Source of the DNA: Lates calcarifer
Taxonomy: Eukaryota; Chordata; Actinopteri; Centropomidae
Assembly: GCF_001640805.2 (NCBI RefSeq)
Contig: NC_066850.1
Span: 763,149-827,148 of the forward strand
Length of the DNA: 64,000 nucleotides
Reading direction: 5' to 3'
A model generated the notes under the pieces. It had not been told where the DNA came from. It was given only the letters and a program-made list of their open reading frames with translations, and did not search any database. Both the position numbers and the translations under genes were made by a program. Below are positions 12,591-24,200 of the stretch, one piece after another. Each line of letters starts with the position of its first letter. Positions within the stretch are counted from its first letter, which is position 1.

Positions 12591-12749
12591 AAGGTGACAG
12601 TTCTACGGTAAAACAGACGGTTTGAGCAGCAGGGGAGGGGACAGGTGTTTTACCATGACTGCAGTGTTTCTCCTCACTACCTCACCTGTGCGTTACATGT
12701 GTGTTAAACCACGGTGACATGTTGACGGGTAAAACACGACCACACGTAC

Positions 12750-13160
12750 CTGAGTGTGGGTGTCGGAGCTAGCTGCTAACCAAGACCGAAGCCCCCCGGC
12801 TCAGAGGCGGCGGCGCCAGTTTATCTCCCGACGACAGCCCGACATGTCCGCGGGAACAGTCACGGTCCGAGTCCGGGGAACGGGTCCTCTGTTCGGGGAA
12901 GGAGGGTCGAGTTCCCTGTCCCCAGCTCCTGTGGTTCTCTAATGGCGGGTCGGCAGCGGAGACAGACTGAAGTCCCAACCGTCAATCAGTCCGAGCTGCA
13001 CGCGCTGCTGCCCGCGCGCCTCAAACAAAAACAACACGCGCGATTTATTCTCCAGCTCTCCGCGCGGAGCCCGGAAGAAGGAGGAATAAAAAGGCACCGC
13101 ACGAGTCCTGAATACGGTGTCCGTCCGTCCGTGTCCGTGTCCGGGGACAGCCGTGTCCAC
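12750..13160 (-). promoter_or_regulatory. socs2: socs2 non-coding exon 1 and CpG-rich promoter
   Basis: The donor CTCAG|GTACGTGTG puts the exon end at 12750. The sequence from there to about 13,160 is rich in CG dinucleotides and GC boxes, unlike the A/T-rich flanks. The exact transcription start cannot be read from the sequence. Several short open frames on both strands here are artefacts of GC richness. Confidence 0.6.
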
Positions 13161-13205
13161 CGAGCTGCCTAATAACCGATATCACCATAAACACAAAAGA
13201 GGCAT

Positions 13206-13225
13206 TTCCAGGAACTTTCCAGGAA
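13206..13225. promoter_or_regulatory. socs2: Tandem STAT-type (TTCNNNGAA) sites upstream of socs2
   Basis: Two identical palindromes TTCCAGGAA lie at 13,206-13,214 and 13,217-13,225, 11 bp centre to centre. They fit the GAS/STAT5 consensus TTCNNNGAA. SOCS2 is a known STAT5 target induced by growth hormone and related cytokines, so paired sites near its promoter fit negative feedback. A CACGTG E-box follows at about 13,232. Function is inferred. Confidence 0.6.
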
Positions 13226-13266
13226 TACGGTCACGTGGGGCAGAGAGCCGCAATTTAAGGTGGACT

Positions 13267-13267
<1 letters not shown>

Positions 13268-13312
<45 letters not shown>
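13268..13312. repeat. (CA)n microsatellite
   Basis: About 22 perfect CA units, about 45 bp right of the paired STAT-type sites and therefore in the upstream region of socs2. Confidence 0.95.
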
Positions 13313-13315
<3 letters not shown>

Positions 13316-14072
13316 TTCACAGTATTATTAGGACCCTATCGGAATCGCTTTGTTTATTATTATTATTTATTTGCCAGATGATTTGAATTGTTGTGGGATT
13401 AAGTTTATCGGTGAAAATTTAGATTGTGTGGATAAATGGCCTGATAGCGGATCCTACACATTTTCAAACACTTCTTGCCATTGGGTTAGTTTGTCCTTAG
13501 TGGATGAAATATGGTACTCATGTGTAGCATGCCCAGATGTACAAAGAAGTCTCCTGGAGCTCCGCCCGAAGTTCAACAGGAAGTCGGCTATTTTGACAGG
13601 AAGTTGACTAATGTACTTTCAGGGGTCGTACTTAAACGAACTCGTCCTAGATTGACTTCAAAGCTGGCCAATCTCATATTAAGACACACATGTTAAATCG
13701 CAGAGCTGTCCTCAGAGGGTGTGTCTGAGGTGGTGGTGGTGAATTTCCATGCCCAGCCATGAAACAGGAAGTTGCTCTATCACAGATACACTGTCCAATC
13801 TGCCCCAAACTTTACATGTGTGATCAGGGTCCTAAAACCACTTCATAAAGAGTATTTTTTAATTTAACCAGTAAAACTACCTTTACTCTGTTACAGTTAC
13901 TTTTAGTTACATGTTTACCTCCTCTGTAATGTCCATTTAACTCAGTGACATGCAGAGACAGGCCTGGACCCACAACAACAAACACAATCAAGTGCAGTTT
14001 ATTTGGAGCTGACAGAGACAGACCGGGGTCAGACCAGGTAACCAGCTCCGCGAGGTAAACAAGGCCGATAGT

Positions 14073-14097
14073 GGGGGGGGGGGGGGGTGGGGGGGGG
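14073..14097. repeat. Poly-G tract
   Basis: An almost pure run of about 25 G on the plus strand with a single T. It could form a G-quadruplex and is also a likely site of sequencing length error. Confidence 0.85.
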
Positions 14098-14293
14098 TTT
14101 GCCCAAGGGCCCCTCAGGAGTCTGGTCCGGCCCTGATGTGGTGACTGTAACAAGCACGGAGCAGAACTAAACCAGCCGCCGTTCGTTTCTCTGTGGTCGA
14201 ACTATCCGACGCTAAAATTCCACTGTATTCTGTCCTTTACGGTAAATGCATTGACAATGCATTAACAGTACTTTATAGTTTAATTTGAAGGCC

Positions 14294-14494
14294 TGGGTCA
14301 TGTGGTCACACATTTTACATCATGTGAACCAGTCGATCACATGACATGTAAGCTACTGAAAAAGGAAACAATGAATGAAAAATACTATTAATTACTAATA
14401 AACAGTGAATAATGTGTCCTCTTTTTCAGTAGCTTCCACCTCATGTGACCCAGTGGTTCACAGTCATTATAAAATGTGTAGTCACATGGCCCAA
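14294..14494. repeat. Imperfect foldback (MITE-like inverted repeat)
   Basis: The left arm (14,294-14,370) matches the reverse complement of the right arm (14,414-14,494) over about 75-80 bp. Shared segments include cacattttA and AAGCTACTGAAAAAGgAaaca. The loop is about 43 bp and A/T-rich. No coding potential. Size and form fit a small non-autonomous DNA element, but I cannot name the family. Confidence 0.7.
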
Positions 14495-14880
14495 CCAGGG
14501 CACAGTCGTTTGTCGTCTGTTAGTTCTTTGTGGATATATTAAAAAAATATTTATTGGTAAATAAACTGTTAAACTGAAGCAGCATTAAAGAGTATCAGAC
14601 CGTGAAGTCACGCCCAGCAGTAAAGCAGGAGGACTTGACAGCCTAACCTCAGTATAACGAACCTATCGCTGAGGGTAGGAACCGTCTGACAGCGCGGCAA
14701 CCAAGGGAGGGAAAACGGTGACGGAACACCTCAGGACATATTTCCGCCAATAACAAACCCGCATCGACTTACAAGTGTATTGTTCGTGTTAGTTATTCCA
14801 AGAGTGTAAACATCGTTAGGTAATTAGCATTTGGACGCGGGTTAAATAACACACAGCCCAGTATTTACTCAGACGCCATG

Positions 14881-15195
14881 ATGGGTACATTTTCTTGTCG
14901 CCGGTAATGAACGTGAATCAGCAAACAAATGATTCCGCCTAGCGTTAGCTAACATGCTAAAGCGGTGGACTGACATGCTAACATGCTAACTTGGGCTTAA
15001 CTGTCATTAACGCCGATGCTACTGTAGCATACGGAGTTATTGGTGAATAACATGTCCAGAGACTGAATTAGGTCTCTCGTTTTGTAGCCAGATATTAAGT
15101 TTATTAATTAAAATTTGGTTTTAAAAGAGCAGACACGGATTTTTGCCGGTTCAGATCATTTCCTGACCGCGAGGCGTTCACGGTTTTTTCCTCAG
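14881..15195 (+). promoter_or_regulatory. ints13: ints13 promoter region and non-coding exon 1
   Basis: The donor TCCTCAG|GTGAGTTAAC ends a probable untranslated exon at 15195. Upstream lie repeated GCTAAC/GTTAGC words, common around fish promoters. The start site is not determined. Confidence 0.5.
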
Positions 15196-15770
15196 GTGAG
15201 TTAACATTTACCAACCCACAGGCAATATAGAGAAATGTCTGTGTATATATATCAATGCAGACAAACTAAGGCGACCAGTTAACTGTACAGTTTACTATGT
15301 AATTCACACAGATCATGTTTTATCTCTGGTTATGCTAGCTGTGTATGTGTGTTTAAATTCCATCTTCTGGGTTACTGTGTGTATTCTGTCTCTGTATCTC
15401 TAACCTGTGTATTTCTGTGTACAATGTTGGTGGGAATACTACTTGTATTAATGGTCAGGCATGAAAAAATAATCTCTCATTTATTCATTCACACCCAGAT
15501 CGACTCATGCAATCCTAAACCCTGACAAACTATATTTACTAAGGAGAACACAGTGAAATTTGGATTAGATATTCTGTGTTTACACTCTGTTACATCCCTG
15601 ATTATGGCGGAGGGGAACAGCAGATTTTCAGTTTACAGTAAGCATATCTATTTTACCAGTAATTAAAGTTTTAACAAAATTACCACTGTGAGTCAGAGTC
15701 ACCTGAAGCGTAACGTTGGTGTATTTTTTCTGTTATCCTTTCAGATCAGCTCATTCTGCAGATTTGCAAA

Positions 15771-18700
15771 ATGAAGATGTTCTCAGTGTCCCACAAGACA
15801 GTGTTTGTGGTGGACCACTGTCCCTACATGGCCGAGTCAAGTCGTCAGCAGGTAGAGTGTGACGTGCTGACAAAGAGTCGAGCTCAAGGGGTTATTCCTT
15901 TGGCCCCTGTGTCCAAGTCCCTGTGGACCTGTGCTGTGGAGTGCTCCATGGAGTACTGCCGGATTCTCTATGACATTTATCCAAAGGACAAACTGGTTAG
16001 ATTCTTTATTTAGCCTTTGTTTACTTCTATTTTAAACTTGGGCTTAAATGTCATTAACACCAAATATCATGAACTTTCTGCCACCTCTTTATGTCACAGG
16101 TTAATTACATCGTGAGTGATTCAGAGTTTCACATACTGAATAGCTGGAGGCAGGAAGATCAGAGCACTCATGAGGTAATCCTGTAAAAACTTGATAAACC
16201 AGCTTCAGTTTGTCTCATTTCTTTCACGATTAAGACGCAGTATGATTATGTGGTTGCTCTCCGTCTCTGGCAGCTCATGTCGGCTCTGGCAGCCGTTGGG
16301 CCGCCGAACCCGCGTGAGGATCCAGAGTGTTGCAGCATCCTGCACGGGCTGGTCGCTGCTGTGGAGTCGTTATGTAAGATCACAGAGCTGCAGCATGAGA
16401 GACGCACCTCTCTGATGGACATGGCTGAGAGAGTTGCCAACAGAGGTCGTATTATCTGCCTAACCAACGCTAAAAGGTAAAAAGAAATCGGCCAGATGTT
16501 GCTAGATTCTGCAGTCCAGTACTAATGTGTCATTTTAAGACAGTTGTATTGTCACGGTTTTGTACCTGTGTTCAAATATGACCTCATCTTAAAGACATTA
16601 TTCATCCCATTACTTGATATTTATGAAAGAGCCCTTACAATGCAATTTATTACTGAGGACTACACCTATACAGAGAGTGCTCTGTCTTTCTTATCATACA
16701 GTGACACTCATGTGCGCATGTTGGAGGACTGCATCCAGGAGACCATTTTAGAGCAGAACAAGCTGGCAGCAGGTTCAGACAGGTGGGTATCAGACAGCGT
16801 CTCACTGGCTCAGATGTGGGATTTTACTGTGAATGTAAAGAGAAGTTGGCTGAAAGATTCATATGTTAAATGATTTCTTATTCATTGTGTTTCTCAGGCT
16901 GATGGCCATTCAGCAGTGTGAGCTTGTTTTAGTTCACATCTACCCACAGGGTGAAGACACACTGGTGTCTGACCGACCTAAGAAAGAGGTGGGTGACATG
17001 ACACACTTTGCTTTTTCTTTAAAAAACACCACTCCACATCTGAAAGCACTGCTGTTATTTCTCCCTCTCTTGCCGTCTCAGATCTCTCCTCTGCTCACCA
17101 GCGAGGTTCACAGTGTTCGCGCTGGGAGGCACCTCGCCACCAAACTCAACATTTTGGTCCAGCAGCACTTTGACTTGGCCTCCACCACCATAACAAACAT
17201 CCCCATGAAGGTAAGGGACCTCCTGCCTGTTAGTCTTTGCCTTGCACATGCCTCGTCAAAATTCAAACTCACATAAACTTTTAAGTATTTCTTTCTATTG
17301 TTAGTATTAAAATGTTGCCATGTCCAGAATGTAGTGCACCACTTTCACTTTTTACTTGATGATTGCTTTGTTTTTGTTATTTTCCCTTTTCTCTCACAGC
17401 CTTCACATTTTTCTTTGTGCTTGCTTAAACTTTATGTGTAAGCCCTTCCTCACCTCTAATGACCCATGAAACTTTACAGTCTTATCTTTTTGTTTATCTC
17501 ATCTGCATGTTGATATGACTGTGAACCTGCTGCTGGTTTCATGCTGTATTTTCTGTTTTGCTAGCCCACATTAAATGTTTGCGAACAGGTTAGTACTCTT
17601 ATCACACACACATGCAAGTGAGGAAGGGGCAGAGTTTACACCATGCAGTGTGCAGTACACTATATTCTGAGCTTTACTGTTGCAAACAGGCTTACAGTGT
17701 CATTAGTTCATTTTGATGTGACATGTGGTCTACAGACTTGCTGGTGAGGCTCCAGTGAAGGACAGGCAACTCTGGTCTCATGTGGACAAACAGGGAATGC
17801 AGAGTTTGGGGTTTAAAGCCTGTATATCCAAAATCAACTCTTTGTCTAATTGAAATGATGAAAACTACATTTACTCACTATTTGTTTGTCAAATTATTCT
17901 GGGAAAGTCAACCATCTCCTAATAATGTTTTTTTAAAAAGTGCAGAATACACCTTTAAGTTGAGACATCTGTGACCAGCGTTGCCTCTTCTGAGTTATTA
18001 AATACTGTCAGTGTCTGTCAGGTGTTTTCACCTTTAAAAGTTGTCTGAACTTTCCCCAGGTCTTTGTTTCTCTCATCAGTTCCCACTCACTCCCCCTTTA
18101 GTGTCTCTGTGTGGTCCATTGTGCTGTCTTAATAACTGGTTTTCTAAACCTGACCATCCTCTAAATGTTTAAAACATGATTCAAATTCAAAGCTCGTGAT
18201 TAAAGTTTAACGTAACGGCCAAAATGCTGGATGTGAAGCTGTTTTTTTTTTAAAGTGTAGGATCAATAGCAGCTCTGTACTGTGTGAATTTACATTTACA
18301 TTCAATGCTAATGTCAGAAAACACTGAGTCACCCATCAAGCGAGCATTTTCCTTTTACTTTACCCATTATCATTTACCCGTTGGAACATGAAATCAGCAG
18401 TGTTAATGTGTGTATGTTTGTGTGTGTGTGTGTGAGTTCGCACATTCACGCTGACCTGTGTTTTGTTATTGTCTCTGCGGATCGGCAGGAAGAGCAGCAC
18501 GCCAACACATCGGCCAATTACGACGTCGAGCTCCTGCATCACAGAGACGCTCACCTGGAGTTCTTTAAAAGTGGTGGGTGCTTCTGTTGAAAAGTAAAAA
18601 ATGAATAAAGGAAGTATACTGACATTTTTATTTATTGATAAGTCATATAAATGTAAAAAAACATCTGAGGTAAATGCTGTACTGATTCTTTACGACAGTA

Positions 18701-20999
18701 AGTCATTAATTTATCATCAGGTTTTAACAAGTCACTCATCATCTTTCCATTGTGCAGGAGACTTGCACATGGCGGGCACTAGCACTCGAGAAAATGGACT
18801 CAAAGAGACGGTTACGCTGAAATGGTGCACTCCACGAACCAACAGCATAGGTGGGTGCAGTCGGCAGATGATCTTATTTATCGCTTTATTTTTGGTAGTG
18901 CTCTTTAAACTTTTACATTAGCCAAATTATTTTTGAAGTTGTTAAAATGTCTCCAGTTATACTCCTACAATAGTCTTGTTAGATGCTTTTGAAGTTGACA
19001 TGAGGAGTGTTTCTGTACAGGAGAGGAAGTGATCAGTAGCAAGATTGATCAAACTGAACTGATTTACTCACGTGTGTTTTTCCCACCTCAGAACTGCATT
19101 ACTGCACCGGAGCCTATCGCATCTCCCCGACGGACGTCAACAGTCGTCCATCGTCATGTTTGACAAATTTTCTCCTTAACGGTAAAATGAATGAACCCTT
19201 TAATCTGTGTTTGTTTATTCTCATTTATCTAGACGATTGAACTCCGACTCCTAATTGTTTGTCTTGTCTGGTGATTGCTTCTGCTTATCGATTGACCACA
19301 GGTCGATCAGTGCTGCTGGAGCAGCCCAGGAAGTCGGGGTCAAAGGTCATAAGCCACATGCTCAGCAGCCACGGCGGCGAGATCTTCCTGCATGTGCTCA
19401 ACAGCAACCGCTCCACCCTGGAGGACCCGCCCTCCATCAGCGAGGGCTGCGGGGGTCGAGTGACAGACTACAGAATCACGGTGAGTCCAGCTCGACTTAA
19501 CCGAGCTAAAATATCCACCAAACTTTTCTCATAGTAACTGATGTTTTTCTTTGGCCTCCTCAGGACTTTGGTGAATTCATGAGGGAGAACAGGCTGACTC
19601 CAGTGTCAGAGTCTTCCCACGATCCCTCGGGCAAGCTGCCAGCTGAGAGGGCGAAGGCGCAGCTGGAGCGTCACACGAGATACTGGCCAATGATTATCTC
19701 CCAGACCACCATCTTTAACATGCAGGCAGTAAGCAGCATGCAGAATGCAGACAGCCCCTCCGGTTTGACAAGAGCGTTTTCCCCTGCACTCCTAAATATT
19801 TGGCTCGTTGTCTCCTGATGACGACTTCCAAACATGAAAGATAAAACTCAGGGGTGTGTCTTTGTGTCTTCCACTAGGTGGTTCCTCTAGCAAACCTGAT
19901 AGTGAAGGAGACTCTGACAGAGGAGGACGTTCTGACCTGTCAGAAGACGGTTTACAACCTGGTGGACATGGAGAGGAAGAACGACCCACTTCCTATCTCC
20001 ACCGTTGGATCCAGAGGCAAAGGCCCCAAGAGGTATTTATTAAAAACACTTCCTCTTTCCCCGACTAAACAACCAGCAGGGTCGCTGATGTTCCTGCATT
20101 GTTGTCACCTCCAGAGATGAACAGTATCGTATAATGTGGAACGAGCTGGAAACGTTGGTGAAAACTCACGCCGGAGCCACCGACAGACACCAGCGGGTCC
20201 TGGACTGCATCGTCGCCTGCCGCAGCAAACCTCCCGAGGAGGAGGAGAGAAAGAAGAGAGGGAGGAAGAGGGAGGAGAGGGAGGACAGGACGGAGAAAAA
20301 CGGCAGCAAGGACACGGAGGAGAAAAGCTGGCAGGAATCAGAGAGGTGAGTGGGACTTGGACGTCTGTAGTTTATCCATACATGTCAACGAGTCCCTCAG
20401 CTGATGACGCTGTCCTGTTGTTTCTAACCTTCAGGCTAAAGGGTTTGCTGGATAAAGAAGAACAGGAGGCAGAGGTGATCAAGGATTCCCCGGACTCTCC
20501 AGAGCCACTCAACAAGAAACCTCGTCTGTCCACAGAGGAGGTCCAGCCTCCAGAGAGAGCCAAAGGTACCTCAGTGCTCATCAGACCCTCTCTCTTTAGG
20601 ACAGTTAACACCCTTTAACACCCGTTTTTACCTGTGTCCTTGTCTCCCTGTCGCTGCAGGTCCCGTCTCGCTCCTCAGCATGTGGACCAATCGCATCACT
20701 GTGGCCAATTCCAGGAAGCACCAAGAGTTTGTCGGGAGAGCGAGCTCCGTCAACAACAAGTTTGAGCTGTACCAGCACCTCAAAGATGAGAACGGGTGTG
20801 TTACTGTGAGACATCACATCAAATAGCTGCATTGTACCTGTACACAGACACTACTCATATACACACAATGAATACAGTAAAAAAATTTAGCCGTCTTCAA
20901 AGAGGATTACGTCTGAAACTTGATGATATATGAATGAGACTTGACATTTTCTTCGTTTACAGGATGGATGTTCACGAAAACGGCAAGGCCTCCAGATGA
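15771..20999 (+). CDS. ints13: Integrator complex subunit 13 (asunder)
   Basis: Sixteen coding exons: 15771-15995, 16100-16174, 16274-16476, 16702-16782, 16898-16988, 17082-17210, 18489-18573, 18758-18850, 19092-19181, 19302-19480, 19564-19728, 19878-20032, 20115-20345, 20435-20565, 20660-20795 and 20963-20999. Together they give 701 residues (human about 706) with all phases consistent. Hallmarks are [20 protein letters not shown] at the N-terminus, [56 protein letters not shown], the basic nuclear-localisation stretch KKRGRKRE, and the C-terminus NGKASR. INTS13 belongs to the nuclear Integrator complex (snRNA 3' processing, attenuation of transcription), and asunder is also linked to dynein localisation and the cell cycle. 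The ATG is the first in exon 2, 26 bp after the acceptor. No damage seen. Confidence 0.97.
17211..18488 (+). other. ints13: ints13 intron with candidate 24-nt cassette exon (17565-17588)
   Basis: A pyrimidine-rich tract and TTTTGCTAG precede 24 nt at 17,565-17,588, followed by a good donor GTTAGTAC. The 24 nt keep frame and would add PTLNVCEQ between NIPMK and EEQHAN. Known vertebrate INTS13 lacks such residues, so if used it would be alternative. The rest of the intron holds a TG run (about 18,407-18,434) and no other exon. Confidence 0.35.
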
Positions 21000-21194
21000 T
21001 GTCTCCATGGAAACATCATGCTTCTCCCCCTTTCCCAGGATGAGATTGTGGACCAGTGTTTTTCAGACTTGGGTGCCACCTTATATCCCTCCAAACAAGG
21101 ACATCCAAATGAAATGACAGAGAACTCTAACAAGGAATTTCTAATTTTTTTACCCATGATTTTGTAGATATGTTGTTCACATATTGTGTAACAG

Positions 21195-21200
21195 AATAAA
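21195..21200 (+). terminator. ints13: ints13 poly(A) signal AATAAA
   Basis: A canonical hexamer about 195 bp after the stop codon. It places the transcript end near 21,215, about 85 bp from the stop codon of the convergent dystroglycan-like gene. Confidence 0.8.
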
Positions 21201-21299
21201 AGCTGTCAATAGAGAACTCTGCTGTTGGCTGTACTGAATGTGGAGGAGTTAATGGAGTGCTTCATTCTGAGTTTCTGTTTCTGCCATTTTTCCCTGTTA

Positions 21300-24200
21300 T
21301 TATAAACTTGAGAAATCATAATGTGGAGGACGTGTTTTTCGTCCTCGATCACAGTCTAACGGAAGTGGCCTCTCGTCATCTCGTGTGAGGTTAATCCACA
21401 GTCTCAGCGGGGGTGGGGGCAGCTCGGGTTGGAGCAGTGGAGGCCGCCTCGGTCTGATGGCGCTCAGATCTCTGCTCTGGACCGAGAGGAGGCGGTTCAC
21501 AGGCCAAATGGCCGCCGCTCTTGACCTTCCTCGACCTCTGCAGAAATAGAGAGCCGCGGCGACGAGGAGGACGATCAGGATGAGAAGGCAGACAACGAGG
21601 AGAGCTGTGAACATGGCCGCCATCCACTCATATGAGTCAGTCTGTTGTGAGGTGGAGACGCAGGTCTTAGAGGTGGGACCGAGGGAGGTATTGGTGCCTG
21701 AACCTGGATTCGCGGTAGTGTTTGAAGAAAAACAGTCCTGTCTGTAGCTCACAGGTCCAACTTTGGTGACAGGAAACTCTGGAAGCATTGCTGCTCTGAA
21801 TTCAGGGCTGACTGATCCATCTGCAGACCTCATCGCCAACCACATGCTCTGTATTTCATCAACGTGGCAATGTGTTCTCTTGACTTGGCCCATCTCACAC
21901 AGGCTGCAGTTGTACCAGGACACCACGGTGGACCCGGGCATCATGGAAACAACAGAAAGGTGGCGGCTGCTCGAGCTGTTGAAGAAGCGAGAGAGTTTTC
22001 TCAGCAGGAGTTCCACCCTGTGGCGCTGACGGAGGATGGAGTGGAGGCTGCGCTGAGCCGTCAGGGAGAAAACGTGGCAGGGTTCAACGGGGCTTCGCTG
22101 CAGATCCACAGTCAGCAGCAGGGAGGCGTTCAGGCCCTGTCTGTCCCGGGCGACCAGGAGGAGGCGCTGAGGAGCAAACTGCAGGTCCACCTCCAGAGGA
22201 ACGCCGCGGAGCTCCAGGCCGTCCAGGGTCAGCCAGGTACCCAGGCTGAGGGGAGGCCCGTCAATCAAACTGATCTCCAGGGAAAGAGCGTCTGCTTCAC
22301 CGTCCTCTGGATCCAGGAAGGTCTCAGGCGGGACTGAGTAGTGGAAGGAGAAACCAACAGTGGCCATCAACACTGGAACTGACTGCAACACTTTGGGTGG
22401 AAGATTCAAGGAGTCTGAAATATAAGAGAACATTGATTTGTTGGTTCAGAAATAAAATAAAAAGAGTGTGACTAACGTGTTTTAATGTGTGGATTCCCAT
22501 TCGTCGACTGACAAAAGAAAATGATCTGCAACTATTCTGATAACGGATTCAATGTTTTAGTCATTTGCTAAAGCGATGACAGTAAACTGAACATGCACAG
22601 GTAACAGATAAAACACTGATATCTCATAGATCAAAACATAAAACAATGATAATAATCATTGGTTGCAGCCTTAATCTTGGACAGATGGACACACAGTGTG
22701 ATGCACATTAATGCCTCCATCAATGTCAATAAAACTGGTGCTTACTTGAGACAGAAGCTGAAGAACTCGTTGGTCTGACTGAGCTCTGTCTTCTGACTGA
22801 GGAAAGGCCGACAGCCGGTGATGACGTGTGTTTTACTGTGGTCGTCCAGTGCCTCTCATCACCTGAGTAACTCGTCAGAAAGGTGAGAACATCCTCCAGT
22901 GTGTTCTCGACGTAGGTGCTTTTAATCGGTGGGGTGCACCCGCTGACAAACACGTGATCCTTTGCCATAGATTGGCCACACAGTGGGAACAAAGGCTCCA
23001 GACTCTGAATCAGATGAACAGGAGATGTAGTGTGTGGCTGCTGAGCAGTAGAGGGAGCAGTTGGATCAAAATGGCTGTCAGACACTGGATCAGTGGTCTT
23101 AGATACTGAAAGTAGAAGTGGATAAGTCACAGTTTGGCCTAGTTTAACTGTTGTGTTTCCAGGGACTGAGAATAAATAGGAAGAATTATCAGTTTCACGG
23201 ACGAGGGTTTGTTGCACTGATGGAATGAACGGTGAACTCTCATGAGCTGATTTGACAGATGTTTGGTCCTTGAACATAGTTAATGGAACTGAAATGATTT
23301 GGGGAGTTTTAATTGAAGAAGGGATTTCCACAGGTAACACTGACGTCAGTGAAACACCTGAAATCAACGTCTGTGTTTGTTCATTTCGATCAGAACAAAA
23401 GTCCATCGCTGCTTTGCTTCCAAGAGTCTGGTGCAAAGAGGAGGCGCAGATATCAGGAAGCAAAGAGAGTGAGATGAAAGACGATGATGCTTTCAGGAAC
23501 TCGTCACTAAACTCTGGATTTGTGATATTCAGCGTCTCACGCTGTCCACTGTAAAGGCCAAACTCAGAGGGTAAGGCTGGCGTCATCACCGAGGGCTCCA
23601 ACACGAACGACGAGAGCGAAGACTCCAATTCAGTTTGTCCAGACAGCGTCAGCTGACCCGTCAGCGCGGTCGATGACTCGCCCTGAGTTGTTGCATTAAG
23701 CTGAGACATCACATCCTGATTCACTCCAGATGGAGCCGGGGACAGATGCTGGATTGTCCCAGTTTGCGGAGATATTGATAATTGCTCGGCCGTTAAATAT
23801 GAGGTTGGTGAGACATCTGGAAACAGCTGAGTGGTCAGTATTCTGTTTGATGATGGAGGTGACTGTATCGGCTTCAATCTGGAGTTCAGTAGCAGGATGT
23901 CATTATAATTCTCTGTTAGAGGTGGATGAGAAACAGATGGTTCCTCTGGAGGCTCTTGGCTAAAGATGACGTGACCTGTAAAAAAAAAAAAAACAGGAAT
24001 TCCTAAATGAATTCACTGCAGTTTGTAAATCAGTTTTAATACTGAATTTTATAGAGATTCAGCTGCAGTGACAGTGATACACAGAGTTAATGACTAACTG
24101 CTGGAGCATTTAGGAGCCACAGAGCAAAGACATTCCCCTCAGGAGTTGTGGAAATGGAGATAACAATCAGGAGGCCAGAAGCAAGAGTCCAAATAAATGC

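Larger units (their letters stand above)
13313..14880. other. socs2-ints13 intergenic region
   Basis: The two genes are head-to-head (socs2 minus, ints13 plus). The interval holds a poly-G tract, a foldback repeat and no supported coding exon. The right part (about 14,650-15,195) becomes CG-richer and leads into the ints13 promoter. Confidence 0.5.

Noticed and set aside
12754..13172. Overlapping small open frames on both strands
   Set aside because: Artefacts of a CG-rich promoter; no homology or splice context.
14930..15010. Clusters of GCTAAC/GTTAGC words (also near 44,580-44,770, 48,290-48,370 and 63,130)
   Set aside because: Common low-complexity words in fish DNA; no consistent spacing to treat as an array.
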